Shown here piece after piece: positions 1-13,559 of a stretch of 64,000 nucleotides of DNA. Origin of the DNA: Acanthacorydalis orientalis (Eukaryota; Arthropoda; Insecta; Megaloptera; Corydalidae). The notes under the pieces are model-generated. The model worked only from the letters and a program-made list of their open reading frames with translations. It was not told where the DNA came from and did no database searches. The stretch spans positions 23,663,959 to 23,727,958 of the forward strand of contig CM068319.1 in the NCBI GenBank assembly GCA_034766995.1, in the 5' to 3' direction. The translations under genes were made by a program, and so were the position numbers. Numbering within the stretch: position 1 is the stretch's first letter; every line of letters begins with the position of its first letter.

Positions 1-214
1 GGTAATGAGGTTTTTGATGATTTTTTATATTTTAATAGATTATCAAATTTTTCATTTATACATCAAAGGTTAATCACATACAAAACTAATATATACATTT
101 TTGTTTGACGTTCTTTAGTACTACGTTTATATAGCTGTTAATTAACTTCACACAGATATATCTTCATACATACATAAACATAAATACATAAACATACACA
201 AACACACACATATT

Positions 215-216
<2 letters not shown>

Positions 217-260
<44 letters not shown>
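217..260. repeat. (TA)n microsatellite
   Basis: About 44 bp of uninterrupted TA. It is preceded by an ACAC/CATA-rich transition, a common structure here in which an AC or CATA ramp leads into a pure TA run. Confidence 0.95.
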
Positions 261-263
<3 letters not shown>

Positions 264-1449
264 TTTCTAGTAACGTAGTGTAATAATTATATATAAAAAG
301 ATAATAATATATTCTCTTAACAAACGTATATATTTTTTTAGTTATTAATAAATTATTTAAAAAATGGCAACGTTTTCAGTTAAACTGTACTTTTTGAAAC
401 AATTTAAGTATATGTCAAATATATAAGCGTTCTTTACAAAGGTGGTTATAAATAAGCAAGTATCTGCTATTTATTTAATAAAAAGTAATATTTTCAATGG
501 TATTAATAATCTTCTAAAACAGAAATATTTTTTTCTGTTTACTTGATATGATTTATTGTTAATTATAATCTACAAAAATATCAATAAAATCTATATTTCA
601 TATATAGAAAATATGATACACCATTTGGTTATTATTTTATTAAAAATAATTCCATAAATATGCGTGAAAGAATTCATTTTCTGTAAAAATGATTGAATTT
701 TTCAAGCATATGAATAAAGGAATATATTGAATCTACGAGAATTATTATGACAATTGAAATTAGTAACTGAAATAAATATAATTGGAAAATTATATTTAAT
801 ATAATAAATATAATTTTATCATTAAATTATAGAATAAATGATAAAAGGATCTATCAATACTATAATAGATTTTTTGATTATTTTCTATTTATTTAAAGTT
901 TTATGATTTTATTTTCGAATAATTTTAATAAAAAAGAAACTAAAATGATATAAATACAAACATTATATATCTCTTGATTGTATATTTGTGAATGTATAAT
1001 TTATATATCTAACATTTATTAGCAATACTTTCATATTATACCTAAATATTAATTGTGTTGTCATTTATAAATTATTCTGGTAAATATTTTTTATTTAAAA
1101 ATATATGCATAAAAATGTTTAGTACTTATTCACGTATATATATATATATAAATTTAATTAGTTTCATTTGTTATTTTCAATCAAAAAAAACTTGAAAGTA
1201 ATATATAATTATTATTGATAAAGGTAACCTCCATAAGAAAATATTACATTATTTGTTCAAAATTTATTTATTTGAAACGACATTTTAATAAATAAATAAT
1301 ATATTTTAGTCAATACTTATAACTTATTAAGCATTATATGCAATAAAACATATATGCAGTATATGTTTTTTTTTAATTATTTGAAAGTTTTCAGTATTTT
1401 GGTGCTGTATTACGTTTGTATAATAGTAATAATAAAAATATTTTTTAAC

Positions 1450-1467
1450 ACAGACATACATATACGC

Positions 1468-1508
<41 letters not shown>

Positions 1509-1516
1509 TATATACA

Positions 1517-1555
<39 letters not shown>

Positions 1556-1556
1556 G

Positions 1557-1609
<53 letters not shown>

Positions 1610-1610
1610 T
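1450..1610. repeat. Compound (TA)n-(TATC)n-(TA)n microsatellite
   Basis: A TA run from about 1470 is followed by about nine TATC tetramers around 1517-1552, a short TATG step, and a second pure TA run from about 1557 to 1608. The nesting suggests a tetranucleotide repeat grew inside an older TA array. Confidence 0.95.
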
Positions 1611-1758
1611 GAAGAACTATGATTTTACACTAATTAAAATATTCTAACTTCTAAAAATGTGTGCTTAAGGTTAGATTTAATATCAACATATTACCTTTGA
1701 AATGTATTTGTTCAATTAATTGAATCCAATAAAAAAATAATTGATTTTTATTTTAATC

Positions 1759-1821
<63 letters not shown>
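1759..1821. repeat. (TA)n microsatellite
   Basis: About 62 bp of TA with one early C interruption. Confidence 0.95.
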
Positions 1822-1824
<3 letters not shown>

Positions 1825-3377
1825 CATGAACAATAAATTTATTACTAAAGAATAATGCAATTAACACTTCATTTCATGTCAAATAAATGATTAAGTTCCA
1901 ATTAAAATATATTTAATTATATTCCATAAGAGATTGATATTATAATTGATATTATAGGTTTTATACAGAACTAATCTATTATTTTCTGTGCAGTGTTTTA
2001 TAATGAAAAATTTATTAATAAAAACGTTTCATTAAATGTTACTAATAAATAACAACTATACCAGTCGTAAAATTAAATGAGTTAATTTAGAAAAGCTGTA
2101 AATTATTGTGTACGTTTTCGTATATTAAAACTCGAAATAGATAGGTTTAAAAACAGTGAACGGAAACAGACTAATTGTGTGTGTTTTTTCTTGTGTTATT
2201 TATCTGTTATGCATTTTAAAGTTCAATGTTACATATCATATGCACGCAATTAGTATTAATAGCCGCACAATTAATCCGCTTTCATTGTATTTTAACTTAA
2301 TTTTCTTCTATAATTGGTTTATCAAAAACTAATATCAAGAGTGAATGTAAAAATATATGATTGATAAACCCGGAAGAGAGTTAACACAAAATTAAAGTAT
2401 CTTTGTGGTATGAAAGTATATATCAATTTTTTATTTCTAGTTTATTTTTTGTATCTCTTTATTCTGATAAATGAAATATTATATAAATTCTAATATTAGT
2501 TTTTGTTATATACTTTGACAGTATTGTAATTAATTTAATTGTCATACTATTGTTATATACTCTTTTTATATTGTGTGTTTTATTTGAAATTGATCTAATC
2601 ATTTTTTATAAGAAATAAAAGCGATTTTTATTCAAGCAAATAATATGAGTCCTCGAGGCATTTCAATAAACGAATATTTTTATCAGGTTGACATTGCAGT
2701 AAAATGTATAATAGTGAAAATATAAATTATTTATTTTATGTTCTAAAAAAAGTATGTGAACATATTTATTTTTCCTAATTGATATTTGATCCCATTTCAT
2801 ATTACTATGTTGGATTCTAGCATTTGAAACAGAAATAAGTTTAGGAAATAAGTTTACAATAAAATATATTAAAAACTTATATAGAAATATACACTTTGAA
2901 ATGAATATTTGTGATCCTATGTTTGTATTGTCTTGTTAACCTTGTTTATACTGAATCACATGCGTAGTATTTTGCTTCATGTAGAAATTTTGTAGTAGCA
3001 GAATACTTTATAAGTAATTCAGCAGGACCAAGGTATTCAAAACAAAGCATAAATACAATATCTTTGCACTTTTTTAGATTAATATCGGTTTCTAATTTAT
3101 TTCTCATACGTACAATTACTAGAGTTAAATGTGCTGATGTAAATTCATGATTTTGCTGTTTTCGGATTTTACATAGATTTTAAAATATTCAGCAAATATT
3201 TTGCACAAATTTATATTGGTCAAATGTAAGTTGTCGGGTATTCATTTTGAACACAAATTTTAAATTGAAAAAATTGAATTTCGTGATTTCTGTTGGCTAG
3301 TTTTTGGTTAGTGATTTGTGATTTTTTATAGTTTTGCATACATACTTAGAATAATGCCTCTTTCTCTCTTTACAATT

Positions 3378-3416
3378 ATATATATATATATATATACACA
3401 TATATGTATGTATATA
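3378..3416. repeat. Interrupted (TA)n microsatellite
   Basis: Short TA array broken by ACACA and TGTATGTA steps. Confidence 0.85.
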
Positions 3417-4284
3417 ATTCTTAATACCTTAATTGAAACAGCTTTCACGAGTTATTGGTATTTTGAGTAATAATTTATAAAAAAATCAATATTCAAATAT
3501 ACATACACATAAACGATTCAAAGTCAATAATAGTGAATTCAAAGAGCCGACAAATTTTACAACCGAATGATTGTAAAACTCTATGTAATACATTGAATAT
3601 CCATTTAATTTATAAACTTGACTAACCAATTTATACTAAATAAAAGAATTTAATTCTTTTGACCTATTAACCTTTAAAATATTTTATTATTAAAAACAAC
3701 ATTTAGCCTTTTAATATTATACTTTTATATATCATTTGTATAATTTGCATGCTATTTTATTTCACTTTAAATGCAAATTTAGTGATCATTTTGTTCGGTT
3801 TGTAATATTATCTATTTATATTTCAATAACAACAACATAACAGCTTTTAAATCATGCATTCGTTTATATAAAAGCTAATATCCTGAAACCAGAAATAAAA
3901 GTTATCATTTTTTTATTGTTAAATTTTTATAACTTGTTAGTTAAGGTAAATTTTGAAAAAAATATAAAAGTAAACAGCAATAATCTGTAACTCTGCTCAA
4001 TAAATAATTTTATTTTATAAGTATAGATTAGAATTTTCTTGTAATATATTTTGAATTATAAATAAGAAATTGAGTATTTAAAAAGTATTTTACTCTTTTA
4101 TATAAATAAAAAAATTTTAAAAGCCCTATCTCTCTTTAATAGTGATTAGAAAACTATAATAGTTTCCTAAATAAAAACGGAATGTTTTCTATAAAAATAG
4201 TAATTAAATTTTGAAATAGAAACTTGTTAATTAGTAAATCTTTTAAACGAATTGGTATTTATATTAAAATGGTTATTTAAAAAA

Positions 4285-4800
4285 AAATGTTACGCCAATG
4301 ATTCAGCACAGAGATTAATTTTCACTATGCGTACCGAAATTCGAGCTAACGATGTACAATACAACATTTATATTGAATACAAACATGTTCATTAATCCAA
4401 ATAGTCTGCAATATCTTTTTGATTCGTGGTTCCGATCATTAATAAAATGTAACGAAAGTGCAGAAAAAGAAGCAATATCAGTTGGTTTGAAATGCGCATA
4501 CCGCATAACCAGTTCATACAGTGGCAATCGTCCAAATTAAAACTCAATCCTCACGGTTGCTACCAAAATGCTCGGTTACATTTATGCAGCGGTAACGTAC
4601 GGAATCTTAATGAACGCTTCAACCATATTTAGGAATCTTCACTTACCGGTCTGTGCTTTTGTTTTGACAAACTTTTTTGCACGCATATCTGCGGTCGATC
4701 ACAACAAAAAAATCGCTGCTGTGCGGTCACGATTGTGAATTTATGGCGACAACGAATTCATTTCATATTTGACACGATTGTTTTATGTACACATATGTTA
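4285..4800. other. G+C-richer island, function unknown
   Basis: Base composition is visibly more balanced than the flanks from about 4285 to 4800. Several overlapping short frames are open: a 62-codon plus frame (4352-4540), a 70-codon minus frame (4315-4527) and a 57-codon plus frame starting near 4568. None has clean splice sites or a family motif I recognise, and open frames on both strands are expected where A+T falls. It could be a conserved non-coding element, a degraded gene or a transposon relic. Confidence 0.4.
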
Positions 4801-6556
4801 CTCGTACCATTGAATATTGACATTTTTAATAGCGTGCGAACATTTTTAAAATGTAGCATGAGCAATCAATTATCATAATTTTATCGTTTTTGTTACACAT
4901 TGATGTGTGTACTTACTTTTTCCTTAAATGGAAATATCTTAAAATTGAAAAATGTAATTGATGTTGTTCACCATTTGTTGTAAATATGAATGAACTTTAT
5001 TCTGTTTATTTGTGTAATTTTTGAGTACTGTCATTATTGAAATTCATTAACCGTTCAAGATTAGTAGTTAGTAAAATATGATAAATACTCGGATATGACA
5101 GATTTACCATTTTATATATTCTTTTACTATGAAAAGTACCCGAATATTAAAAATTACAGATAAAAATAAAAGAACATATAAAAGAAATACATTTTATACA
5201 AATTGAGTTTAAACTTTAATTTTATTTATAAACACTTCATTTATTTATCTGTCTGTTTCGAAAATGTATATTACTAATCATTTACAAAAATTGTATACTT
5301 TTATGCAAACGTCTCAGGAACTATGTTAAATTCAATAATTTTGAGATGATTTTTTGTTCATTTTTCAAGATTATTTTTTTCAAGTTTGTTATGATTGTTT
5401 TTAATACAGGTGCTGTTTTCAGCGAACTTGAAATGAAATTTAATTTTTTTATGTTGAAAATATGTGAACAACTTAAAAAAATACTGTAAGAAATGCAATT
5501 AAAAATACTACTGTATGAAAACAAGTGAATATTTTTAATTGATACATTGTTTCAATATTTCAATAAAGTATACATACTTTATAAGTATTTAGGTGCAAAT
5601 TCTATAAAAATTATAGCAAAAAACATTATTGTTTTTATAAAATCATATAGATAATCAATTGAAATTTGATTGTATGGTAAATTTGAACTAATAAGTGATT
5701 TTTACTTATTAAATAACATTTTTTTTATAAATTTGCAATCAACTTATTGTGTATAGATATAACAGACGAAAATAAATTCTTACAAAACAAAATTTTAATT
5801 TAAGTTGAATAAATATTCGTTATGATAAATATTAAATGTTTTAATTGACAGATAAATAAAAATATGATATCTATTATTTTAAAATATATATGTTACTTAC
5901 TAATTTTTATAAGATTCTTTTATATTTCTGTTATTTTTTTGTTCTTTAATATTCCAAATGATCAAAAATCGCTCTTAGGCTAGAAAAATTGTTTAGAATA
6001 TTTGTATTTAAATATTTTTAATATTATAGTCTAATAAATACTCATTTATACCGATTGTCTCTCTATTTCCTTATATCTACCAAGAATATATTTAAAGTAA
6101 ACGTCCCTTTCAGTAAATATTAAATATAAAAAATACAGCATACAATTCAAATATTGATAATTGTGGTTATTAAGTAAAACTGTAAGTTGATAATTAATAT
6201 TTATTGAGTTTAAATCTTGTTTTATAAAATATGCTATATTTCAAGAGAACTGCTTGTAACTGTACTACTTGTATGTTTCAATTACTTCAATTAAGCGATA
6301 AGATATCTCCAGTTTATAAAGAAATGTTAGTTGCATGAAACAGTATTTCTGTAATTATGTTATGGGTAAATAAATGTTGTTAAAACTTTAAAAAAGAAGA
6401 AGAAAATGTACATGTCAAGTTGTTATATCTTTGAAAAAATAATAATATATGATATCATTATTAAAATGATAAGAATTGTTCAAACATGCATGAACAAGAA
6501 ACACATAACAAAACCGATTATAAATAAGTAAAATTCTCATTACATGCATACGTGTG

Positions 6557-6646
<90 letters not shown>

Positions 6647-6849
6647 ATATACAATATATTGCATTTTATTAACTATATATAAACGTTATGTACCGATTTA
6701 TTTGATTAAATTTCTGTTGAATTTGTTTTAATTGTATTTCATAGTTATAGAAATATATGTTTATATAAAGTGTGTTATTAAAATGATTGTTTTTGGTGTC
6801 AAGTAATTTATAGGTGAATTTGTGTGGTGTCATGAAATATTTATCATTT
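4801..6849. other. AT-rich spacer, no gene seen
   Basis: Apart from the long TA array near 6.6 kb I see no supported feature. Short frames such as 5321-5524 minus are rich in Ser, Leu, Ile, Lys and Asn, as expected by chance. Confidence 0.6.
6560..6642. repeat. Long uninterrupted (TA)n microsatellite
   Basis: About 83 bp of pure TA, the longest uninterrupted run I noticed. It is preceded by a GTGTATG ramp and followed by TTGTATATACAA, itself a short palindrome. It should extrude as a cruciform readily and is probably highly length-variable. Confidence 0.95.
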
Positions 6850-7095
6850 CATAGAAAGCGGTACGCTTTTCGGATGATCATCATTATGATCATCATCATT
6901 ATAATTGTATATATGATATACAATGTTGTGTAATCACCTTAGCGGTTATCTTAATGTGGTTTGACCCAGGGTCGACTTTCGTGCTTGTACTAGCTGCCAG
7001 TATCGTACATATGCTTGGATATAATTCTGTGATGAATTCGATTTGATTAGAATTCGGTCGAAGTTGTTTTATTCGGAATCCGTTTCAATTGGGCG
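6850..7095. other. G+C-richer island, possible regulatory element
   Basis: It begins with an imperfect GATCATCAT repeat (about 6876-6902) and continues into a balanced segment containing GACCCAGGGTCGAC and GTACTAGCTGCCAG. No long frame is open. The composition contrast with flanking TA-rich DNA is the only evidence; a conserved non-coding element or transposon relic would both fit. Confidence 0.35.
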
Positions 7096-7144
7096 TGAGA
7101 AACATAAAAAAATATAAAAGTATCATATTTTTTTATGAATAATA

Positions 7145-7194
<50 letters not shown>

Positions 7195-7331
7195 ACATTT
7201 TGAGAGTACAATCGTGTATACTAAACTGCTCCAATTATTCATTTATATTTCTTGACAGAATGAGTTCAGTTTATCAGTTAGAAGCACGTTGAGTATGCCA
7301 TTTAAAATTCAATTTATTGGCATTAAAATAG

Positions 7332-7395
<64 letters not shown>

Positions 7396-8227
7396 ATATG
7401 TATGGGAAATGTGTATGTTTATTATATAATAAATTGTTAATTTACTTTTAATTACTAAATTTATAAATTAAAATAGAGTTTTGTGCATGAATTAATTATA
7501 TTCAATGCTTGCACACACACATATACGTATACACAATAAAAAGGTATATCCATTTATATATGATCGTAAAAGATTATATTTAGATCGAGAATAAAAAAAT
7601 ATTATTTAATTTCGAAATATATCCTTTATTTTTTTTTATAATGAAATGCATATATTTTACTTGATAATCAGCTTTGAGTAAAGAGTGCTGGAAAAATTCT
7701 TGGTTGAAATTTGCTTGATATTTTTTAACGAATAGTTCTGGTGCATCACTTTTTTATCTTATTAATTAGTCAATAAAAAGATAATGCATAATTCTTTTCG
7801 ATAAAACAGATATAATTTAAAAAAATCAGCACATCGATACAAAGAGTTAAGAATCAAAATTAACGATATTTTGAATTAATTTAATAAACATTACTTTTTA
7901 TTTAAAAACTATGTTGTTATACCCTATTACTATCCACTTACTTGACGATTTTAATTTTAATGTTCCAGAAATGTTATTTTTTTGTTACGTGTTTGTCTCA
8001 ATAATGAATATCTGATTTTTCTGTTATAAAATCTATTATATTTTACACAGAAAAATTGATTTTGGTATGGTATTAAAATATGTTACATAAAAATAATTTG
8101 GGGAATGAAATACAAGTCTAAGTATACTGTATTTATTGTGCTTCGCGAGGCAAACAGTAAATTGTAAAGACAACATTATTCTGACTAAGAAAAATAAAAT
8201 ACATTAAGTTGTAACATATATTCCTTA
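7096..8227. other. AT-rich spacer with two TA arrays
   Basis: TA microsatellites lie at about 7149-7192 and 7336-7388, the second ending in TATG steps. I see no gene. The last 100 bp (about 8130-8227) become less AT-rich and may belong to the adjacent mariner relic. Confidence 0.6.
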
Positions 8228-8545
8228 CATGTTCTCCGCTTGGTGGCCAGAATATCGCTTTCGTATCGTTACCCACTTCACGCACAAAAATATTATCTTT
8301 CATTTTAAAAGTGATGTATAAGCTGTCATTTTAATAACATTTTGTTGTAATCAGTGAGTGCTAGTGTTTTTTGTGAAATTTTAAACATGTCAGAAAATAA
8401 GAAACATTTTCATCATATTATAGTTTCTTATTACCGAAAATGCAAAAGCACTAAGCAAATTTGTAAAAAAATGTGCTATTTATGGAGCTAATGCTGTAGA
8501 TGATTCAACGTGCAAAAAGTGATTCCGAAGATACAACTAATGTAG
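8228..8545 (+). mobile_element. Mariner (Tc1/mariner) relic, 5' part only
   Basis: The segment carries what looks like the 5' untranslated region and first codons of a mariner transposase (8387-8540). Beyond about 8545 similarity to the family is lost, so the rest of the transposase, with its DDD catalytic region, is absent. I could not identify a convincing terminal inverted repeat, so the left boundary is approximate. It is a truncated, inactive copy. Confidence 0.7.
8387..8540 (+). pseudogene. Mariner transposase N-terminal fragment (broken)
   Basis: From an ATG at 8387 the frame reads MSENKKHFHH then IIVSYYRK, matching the start of mariner transposases, where a helix-turn-helix DNA-binding domain recognises the terminal inverted repeat. 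It stops after 34 codons (TAA at 8489). The neighbouring frame takes over with CAIYGANAVDDSTCKK, again a clear mariner match (family pattern near C-A-V-Y-G then T-C-Q-K-W-F). It then hits TGA where the family has Trp, followed by FRRY. The shift lies at or near the A-run before 8471. In cut-and-paste transposition the enzyme acts in the nucleus on the element ends; this copy encodes neither a full binding domain nor the catalytic domain. Family assignment is strong; subfamily is not determined. Confidence 0.8.
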
Positions 8546-9259
8546 AGAAAAACAATATCTATAATAGTATATTTATTAGTCACATACTCTGCAGCCGAAA
8601 AATTAACTGAATACAATTATTATTCATAAATATAATTTTATTTGTTAAACAAATTTATTGTAAAATTATTTAATATTTTGTGTCTTTCTATTTGCCGTTA
8701 AAAACATATATAAATATTTTACTGAAGGATTTTTGAATTTGTAGACAAATGTATGAAAATGTATATATATATATATATATATATATCTTTTTAAGTATCA
8801 ATATTATAGTCCATTATATTTAAAAAAAGAATCGACTAAATTCAAAAGTCAAATTACAGTATACCTGCAACTGACGAATAAATAATTGTTTTTATATACA
8901 ACCTTAATTAACTGAATTTAATATTTCAAAATGTTTACGTGAGAATATACTTTTTATTTAATCATATAAGTAAACGTTGATTTTGGAAAAAGCATGCTTA
9001 GTCTCTATTTCATTTCATCTTTTCAGAATGGTCTATAATAATAACTATCTTCGTAATTCAATGACCTGGTTCCAATATGTTGGAAAATTAAAGTTATATT
9101 AGATGTAAGATTTTATTTTTGTTTGATTTTTTTAGAATGTTCTCGAGATTTATGCGCTTGAAACAGTTGCTTGCTTACAGAAAAATGACATATATTGGAA
9201 GATTAAATTTAAATTTATTTTGGTCAACAGTCTAATGAGTTAGTTACTCTTCTATGAGA

Positions 9260-9295
<36 letters not shown>

Positions 9296-9827
9296 TGTAT
9301 TTATGAGTGCACATATGGATTATTAAAACTGTTATGGGTATATTAATTCTCCTGTATATATGATCTATACGTAAAATAAACTAACATTCGATATTTTTAT
9401 TGAAATAAAAGATTTTATCTCAAGTATACATTTTCATTTTATTATTATTAAATAATGTTTCAATAAGATTATGTATATATATATATATATATATATGCAT
9501 AAATCTGTGTTAATGTAAGTTAGTATCGATATAAAATTTATGGATTTTATATGTTCACGTTTTATATAAATAACACGAACGCGGATATTATTACATTCTT
9601 TTTAACATTATGTTTATAATTGCATTACTCAAGTTTCTAGAAAAAATCTTTGTTTACATAAAAATTTAATGAAACAAGTTATGTTCATCACACGATTTAA
9701 TTCGCAGAATACAATGTTGCATTAATTGGTCAATATGGTAACTAGTAACATGAAAAACGTGAACGTATGAGACATGTGTGGAACTTTGATTTAAATGATA
9801 AAAGTGTGTAAAGCGTTACGTTTTTAA

Positions 9828-9854
9828 CGAGAGGTTCTTTAATAAGACCTCTCG
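9828..9854. other. Perfect 8-bp inverted repeat (hairpin)
   Basis: CGAGAGGT at 9828-9835 and ACCTCTCG at 9847-9854 are exact reverse complements separated by 11 nt of AT-rich loop. The stem is far richer in G+C than its surroundings, so chance is less likely than for the many TA palindromes. Role unknown: a structured RNA piece or a transposon end are possible. Confidence 0.7.
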
Positions 9855-10306
9855 GATTTTCAATTTTATTTATTATTTTTTGAACATTTGGAAGATGAAG
9901 AAAAATATACACGAATTTACTTAAATTTAAAACGTTAAATAATTAACTAATCTTTTGTGATAACGTAAATGAATAAAAAATAATTTCAAGCAATTGCATT
10001 CGAAGTATATTCTTTTTTTCATTGTGATGATATAATTTACTCCATAAGAATGGAAAATAATTTTTATTATGAAATCCATTTGTTAAAATTAATACTGGTT
10101 ATTTGTTTTTATTTCAATTTCGATGAAAAATATTGTTTTAAAATGTATTAAATTACATAAAAGTCTTATCAAATAAAATCTTCATTTATTTAGATAATTT
10201 GGGTTATTTTTAAGCTGTTAAAACTTTTAAAACAATTTTTAGTACAGATTCTTTTATGAAATAAAAAATTTCAAAACTTTTAGATATTTCAATATGGCTT
10301 CCATAC

Positions 10307-10356
<50 letters not shown>

Positions 10357-10859
10357 GTGTGTGAATACAATTAGGTTATTTTAGAACGCTGTTAAAAAAA
10401 CCTTGTTATTATTTGAGACATTTTTTAATTGAAAATGACACAAGGTTGTCTTGAAAAATTGAAACAATTTCAACAAGTAATCAATTATATTTTAAATTGT
10501 ATTTCAGAAAAAAATCTCTATCTAATGCACTGACATATTTTGTTAAATTATTTGATTTATATAGAAAGTGACATTTTAAGAATATACGTATAACCTGTAA
10601 CGATTTTAGTTAGATTATGATACTGTTTTTCACAGACCAATACAGACATCAACAATATTCTTTACAACTTGACAAGATACACCATGCTGAGATTGTGCGC
10701 AACGAGAATATAAATGTTTAATTAAAATTGTGTAATTTTGTTGTAACTTATCAATTTTTAATATCATTTTGAAACAAATAAATTAGTACAATTTAGATAA
10801 TATTGTCAAGATATTCATCTGATATTAGAATACACATACTTAATTGCCTTTATGTACTC

Positions 10860-10906
10860 GTATATATATATATATATTTACATGCATACACATACACACA
10901 CATATA

Positions 10907-10946
<40 letters not shown>

Positions 10947-10962
10947 TGTGTGTGTGTGTGTG
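10860..10962. repeat. Compound (TA)n-(CA)n-(TA)n-(GT)n microsatellite
   Basis: TA, then CATACACACACA, then a pure TA run, ending in about nine GT dinucleotides. CA on one side and GT on the other makes the whole array roughly palindromic. Confidence 0.9.
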
Positions 10963-12198
10963 TATTAGAAATACGAACGTTGCTTTACGTTGTATTTTAA
11001 TTAAAAAAAAGTATAATTGATAATATCAATCATTATAAAAAAAACCCGTAGATATTGAATGTAACTACTTTCTGTTTTTGTTTTTTTAGAATTAGGTTAT
11101 ATAGATTAAAATTATATTTTTTTATATCTACATTTTCGACAGTAATGTATAAATAAATATTTAATACGAAGTTTATTTGTTTGAATATTATTATCAACAA
11201 TATTTATTATAACTTAATCGAATAGAATGAGATAAAAAGTTTGATATAACGTTTTTACTTTTTCTAATGATATTAAATATTATATTAGTAATTTTATTTC
11301 ATCTAAACGTACTTTAAATATGTTATATTGTTCATTAATTATTGATACTTCTATATATACGATTTGTATAAATGAAAATAAATCAAAACATATAATTTAT
11401 TGTAAATTAAAAAAAACATTCTCTTGATATATGAAACTTGAATTGAATTTAAGATTGATTTTTTAGAATTTCATTATATTAATCTTACGATAATTAGTAT
11501 TTAATTTATTAAGCATTTTAAGATAAAACTGTTCCTTAAAGATAGGTTAAGCTACACACATTTTTATTTGACATATAAATTTAAATGTATACAAATTTTA
11601 AATTGAAACAGTCGTACATGTATGGTAAATTTTAGCATTTGAAAATTAATCATGATTTAAAAACCGAACTCTATATTTGAATTTTAAATAATATAAATAT
11701 ATGTATCTATTATAAAAAATAGTTTAATATTGAATTGAAGTTTATACATTATTACACACTGACGATTTATAAAGGAACAGAATAATTTATTGTAAAAAAA
11801 GTTATTAAATACAGATTTGGAATATATGACTTGTGATTTGCATTTAGATTTATTATATGTTATAATTTGATAACACAATGGCCGTTTTATAGTAAATTTT
11901 AATTAATTTTTATGATGAAACAGTTTTGAAAGATGTCCGCATAAGTTTGTAAAAATTAATATAAAATCAAGTTTTATTAAACATGAATTAGTAAATACAG
12001 TTTATTTTGTAAAAAATACAACTAACTACTAATTTTTGCAGTTGATTATAATTTAAAAACAAACACTTATTAAGTATTTACGAATGCAGATAATTTCATT
12101 TAGCTGCATTGCACATTCACAAGCATTTCGATACATTTTTAAAGCGAGTTATGTGCACAAAATTTAAATAAAACAAGTTACAGAGGTATGCAATGCAA

Positions 12199-12258
12199 CA
12201 TGGTGGCTCACTGTGTCACCAAATACTTGTTAGGTCAGGGTTCGCATTCTCTTAACCG
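12199..12258 (+). repeat. tRNA-derived SINE-like relic
   Basis: TGGCTCACTGT (12204-12214) resembles the tRNA A box (TGGC..AGTGG), and GGGTTCGCATTCT (12238-12250) resembles the B box (GGTTCGANTCC). They lie in the right order and about 34 bp apart, slightly closer than in a tRNA. There is no cloverleaf or usable acceptor stem, so this is not a functional tRNA gene. A degraded tRNA-derived SINE promoter is the best explanation; a tRNA pseudogene is the alternative. Confidence 0.5.
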
Positions 12259-13559
12259 ACTAACCTGATTGAAAATTCTCATGGCTTATTCACTTCCTTT
12301 TCTTAAATCAGGGTAGTTTGTTATAAACAGACAATATAATTACTTTAAACCAGACATAATATGCAAATTGTTATGTATACTTTCATAACTTTCATCAATA
12401 TGAGCTTCTTTATTGAGATACACCCAATATTGGTTTTTATTTTTCCATGTAATTTTATATTTATTACTGTTGTATGAAATGTATTTTATTTTATAAATAA
12501 ATATCAGTAGACATATACAAGTATTAGGTCATTGTAAAGATAATGTATTAATTGTTGAATGAAATAATTTACACAATAACCAACTTTAATGTTATTAATA
12601 GAAAGATAAAATGTTTTAATTTTGATATTTTTTTTTAATAATAATATAAAGTATTATATGTATGGTATTGAAATAAATTCAACGATATTTTATTGACAAA
12701 GCGAAGGTGAAATTAGGTGCAAAATAAAAGTGTAATTATCGTAATTGAAATATTTTTTTCAGTCCTACCTAAACTTATTTGTAAGATTAACTGATGGCTG
12801 TTATTTTGCTAGATATTTTTTATAGGATGCGAAGTACTAGATACAATACTTAATTCTTAATACTTAAATACATGAACTACTCGTCTTGAAATGTATCCAT
12901 TTTATATTTATACAATATTTATCAAATTATTATATTTTTCTAAAAATAAATGAATTTTAAGTTAAACGTAGCTCAATGTATTAGAAATGTATTTACAAAT
13001 TATTAACAAAATTGATAAATATTCTCGATTATAGGAAATATAAAAAATTAAAAGAAACAGCATCGATTAATCAATCAATCAATCAAAAAATATTGAAAAT
13101 GTAATAAAAAAAAATTCTGGCGTATGAAAGTTAACTTTTTTTTAGAAAATTCTATTTTTATTAAGAGAATTTTTGGTATGAATCTGATATTGATAATCTT
13201 TCTGAAAGTTAGGAAATACTGTAAATTACAATACTTAATATATAGAGTTTAATTAATAAGTTAAGTTAATAAGATGCGATTGTTGAATGAAGACGTTGTT
13301 TAAGAATTTATATATTTTGAAAGTTTATGAATTAAACGTATTTTTATTTCATTATCAAAATGTTTATTTGTTTTTATACTTTTTAAAATAAAATTGTAAA
13401 TAAACATTTGCTGATAAATAATAATTTTAGTCAATGCAGACTTGAAAGTTTTCATTTGATATTTTTGAAAATAAAAATATAAGTTAAATGAAAATTAAAA
13501 AAAATCACATAAAAATTCAACCAGAACAGGAAATCTGTTATAAATTTCATATAGATTGC
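12259..13559. other. AT-rich spacer, no gene seen
   Basis: Nothing supported. A short ATCA/AATC run near 13069-13085 is the only simple repeat I noticed. Confidence 0.6.

Larger units (their letters stand above)
1..4284. other. AT-rich spacer, no gene seen
   Basis: I see no frame that looks coding and no RNA gene. The stretch is AT-rich DNA with homopolymer runs and four sizeable microsatellites, listed separately. The 97-residue plus-strand frame at 1354-1647 is largely a TA/TATC repeat read as Tyr-Ile-Ser. Confidence 0.6.
8546..12198. other. AT-rich spacer with microsatellites and a hairpin
   Basis: TA arrays occur near 8761-8787, 9265-9292, 9475-9496, 10310-10345 and 10860-10962; the last ends in (GT)n. 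A short perfect hairpin lies at 9828-9854. No supported gene; the minus frame 11684-11878 has only chance-like composition. Confidence 0.6.

Noticed and set aside
1354..1647. 97-codon plus frame
   Set aside because: Mostly (TA)n and (TATC)n read as Tyr-Ile-Ser; no independent coding signal.
4315..4540. Opposing 62- and 70-codon frames as genes
   Set aside because: Open on both strands simply because the island is less AT-rich; no motif, no splice sites.
6415..6654. 79-codon minus frame
   Set aside because: N-terminal half is the long TA array; the remainder is AT-driven.
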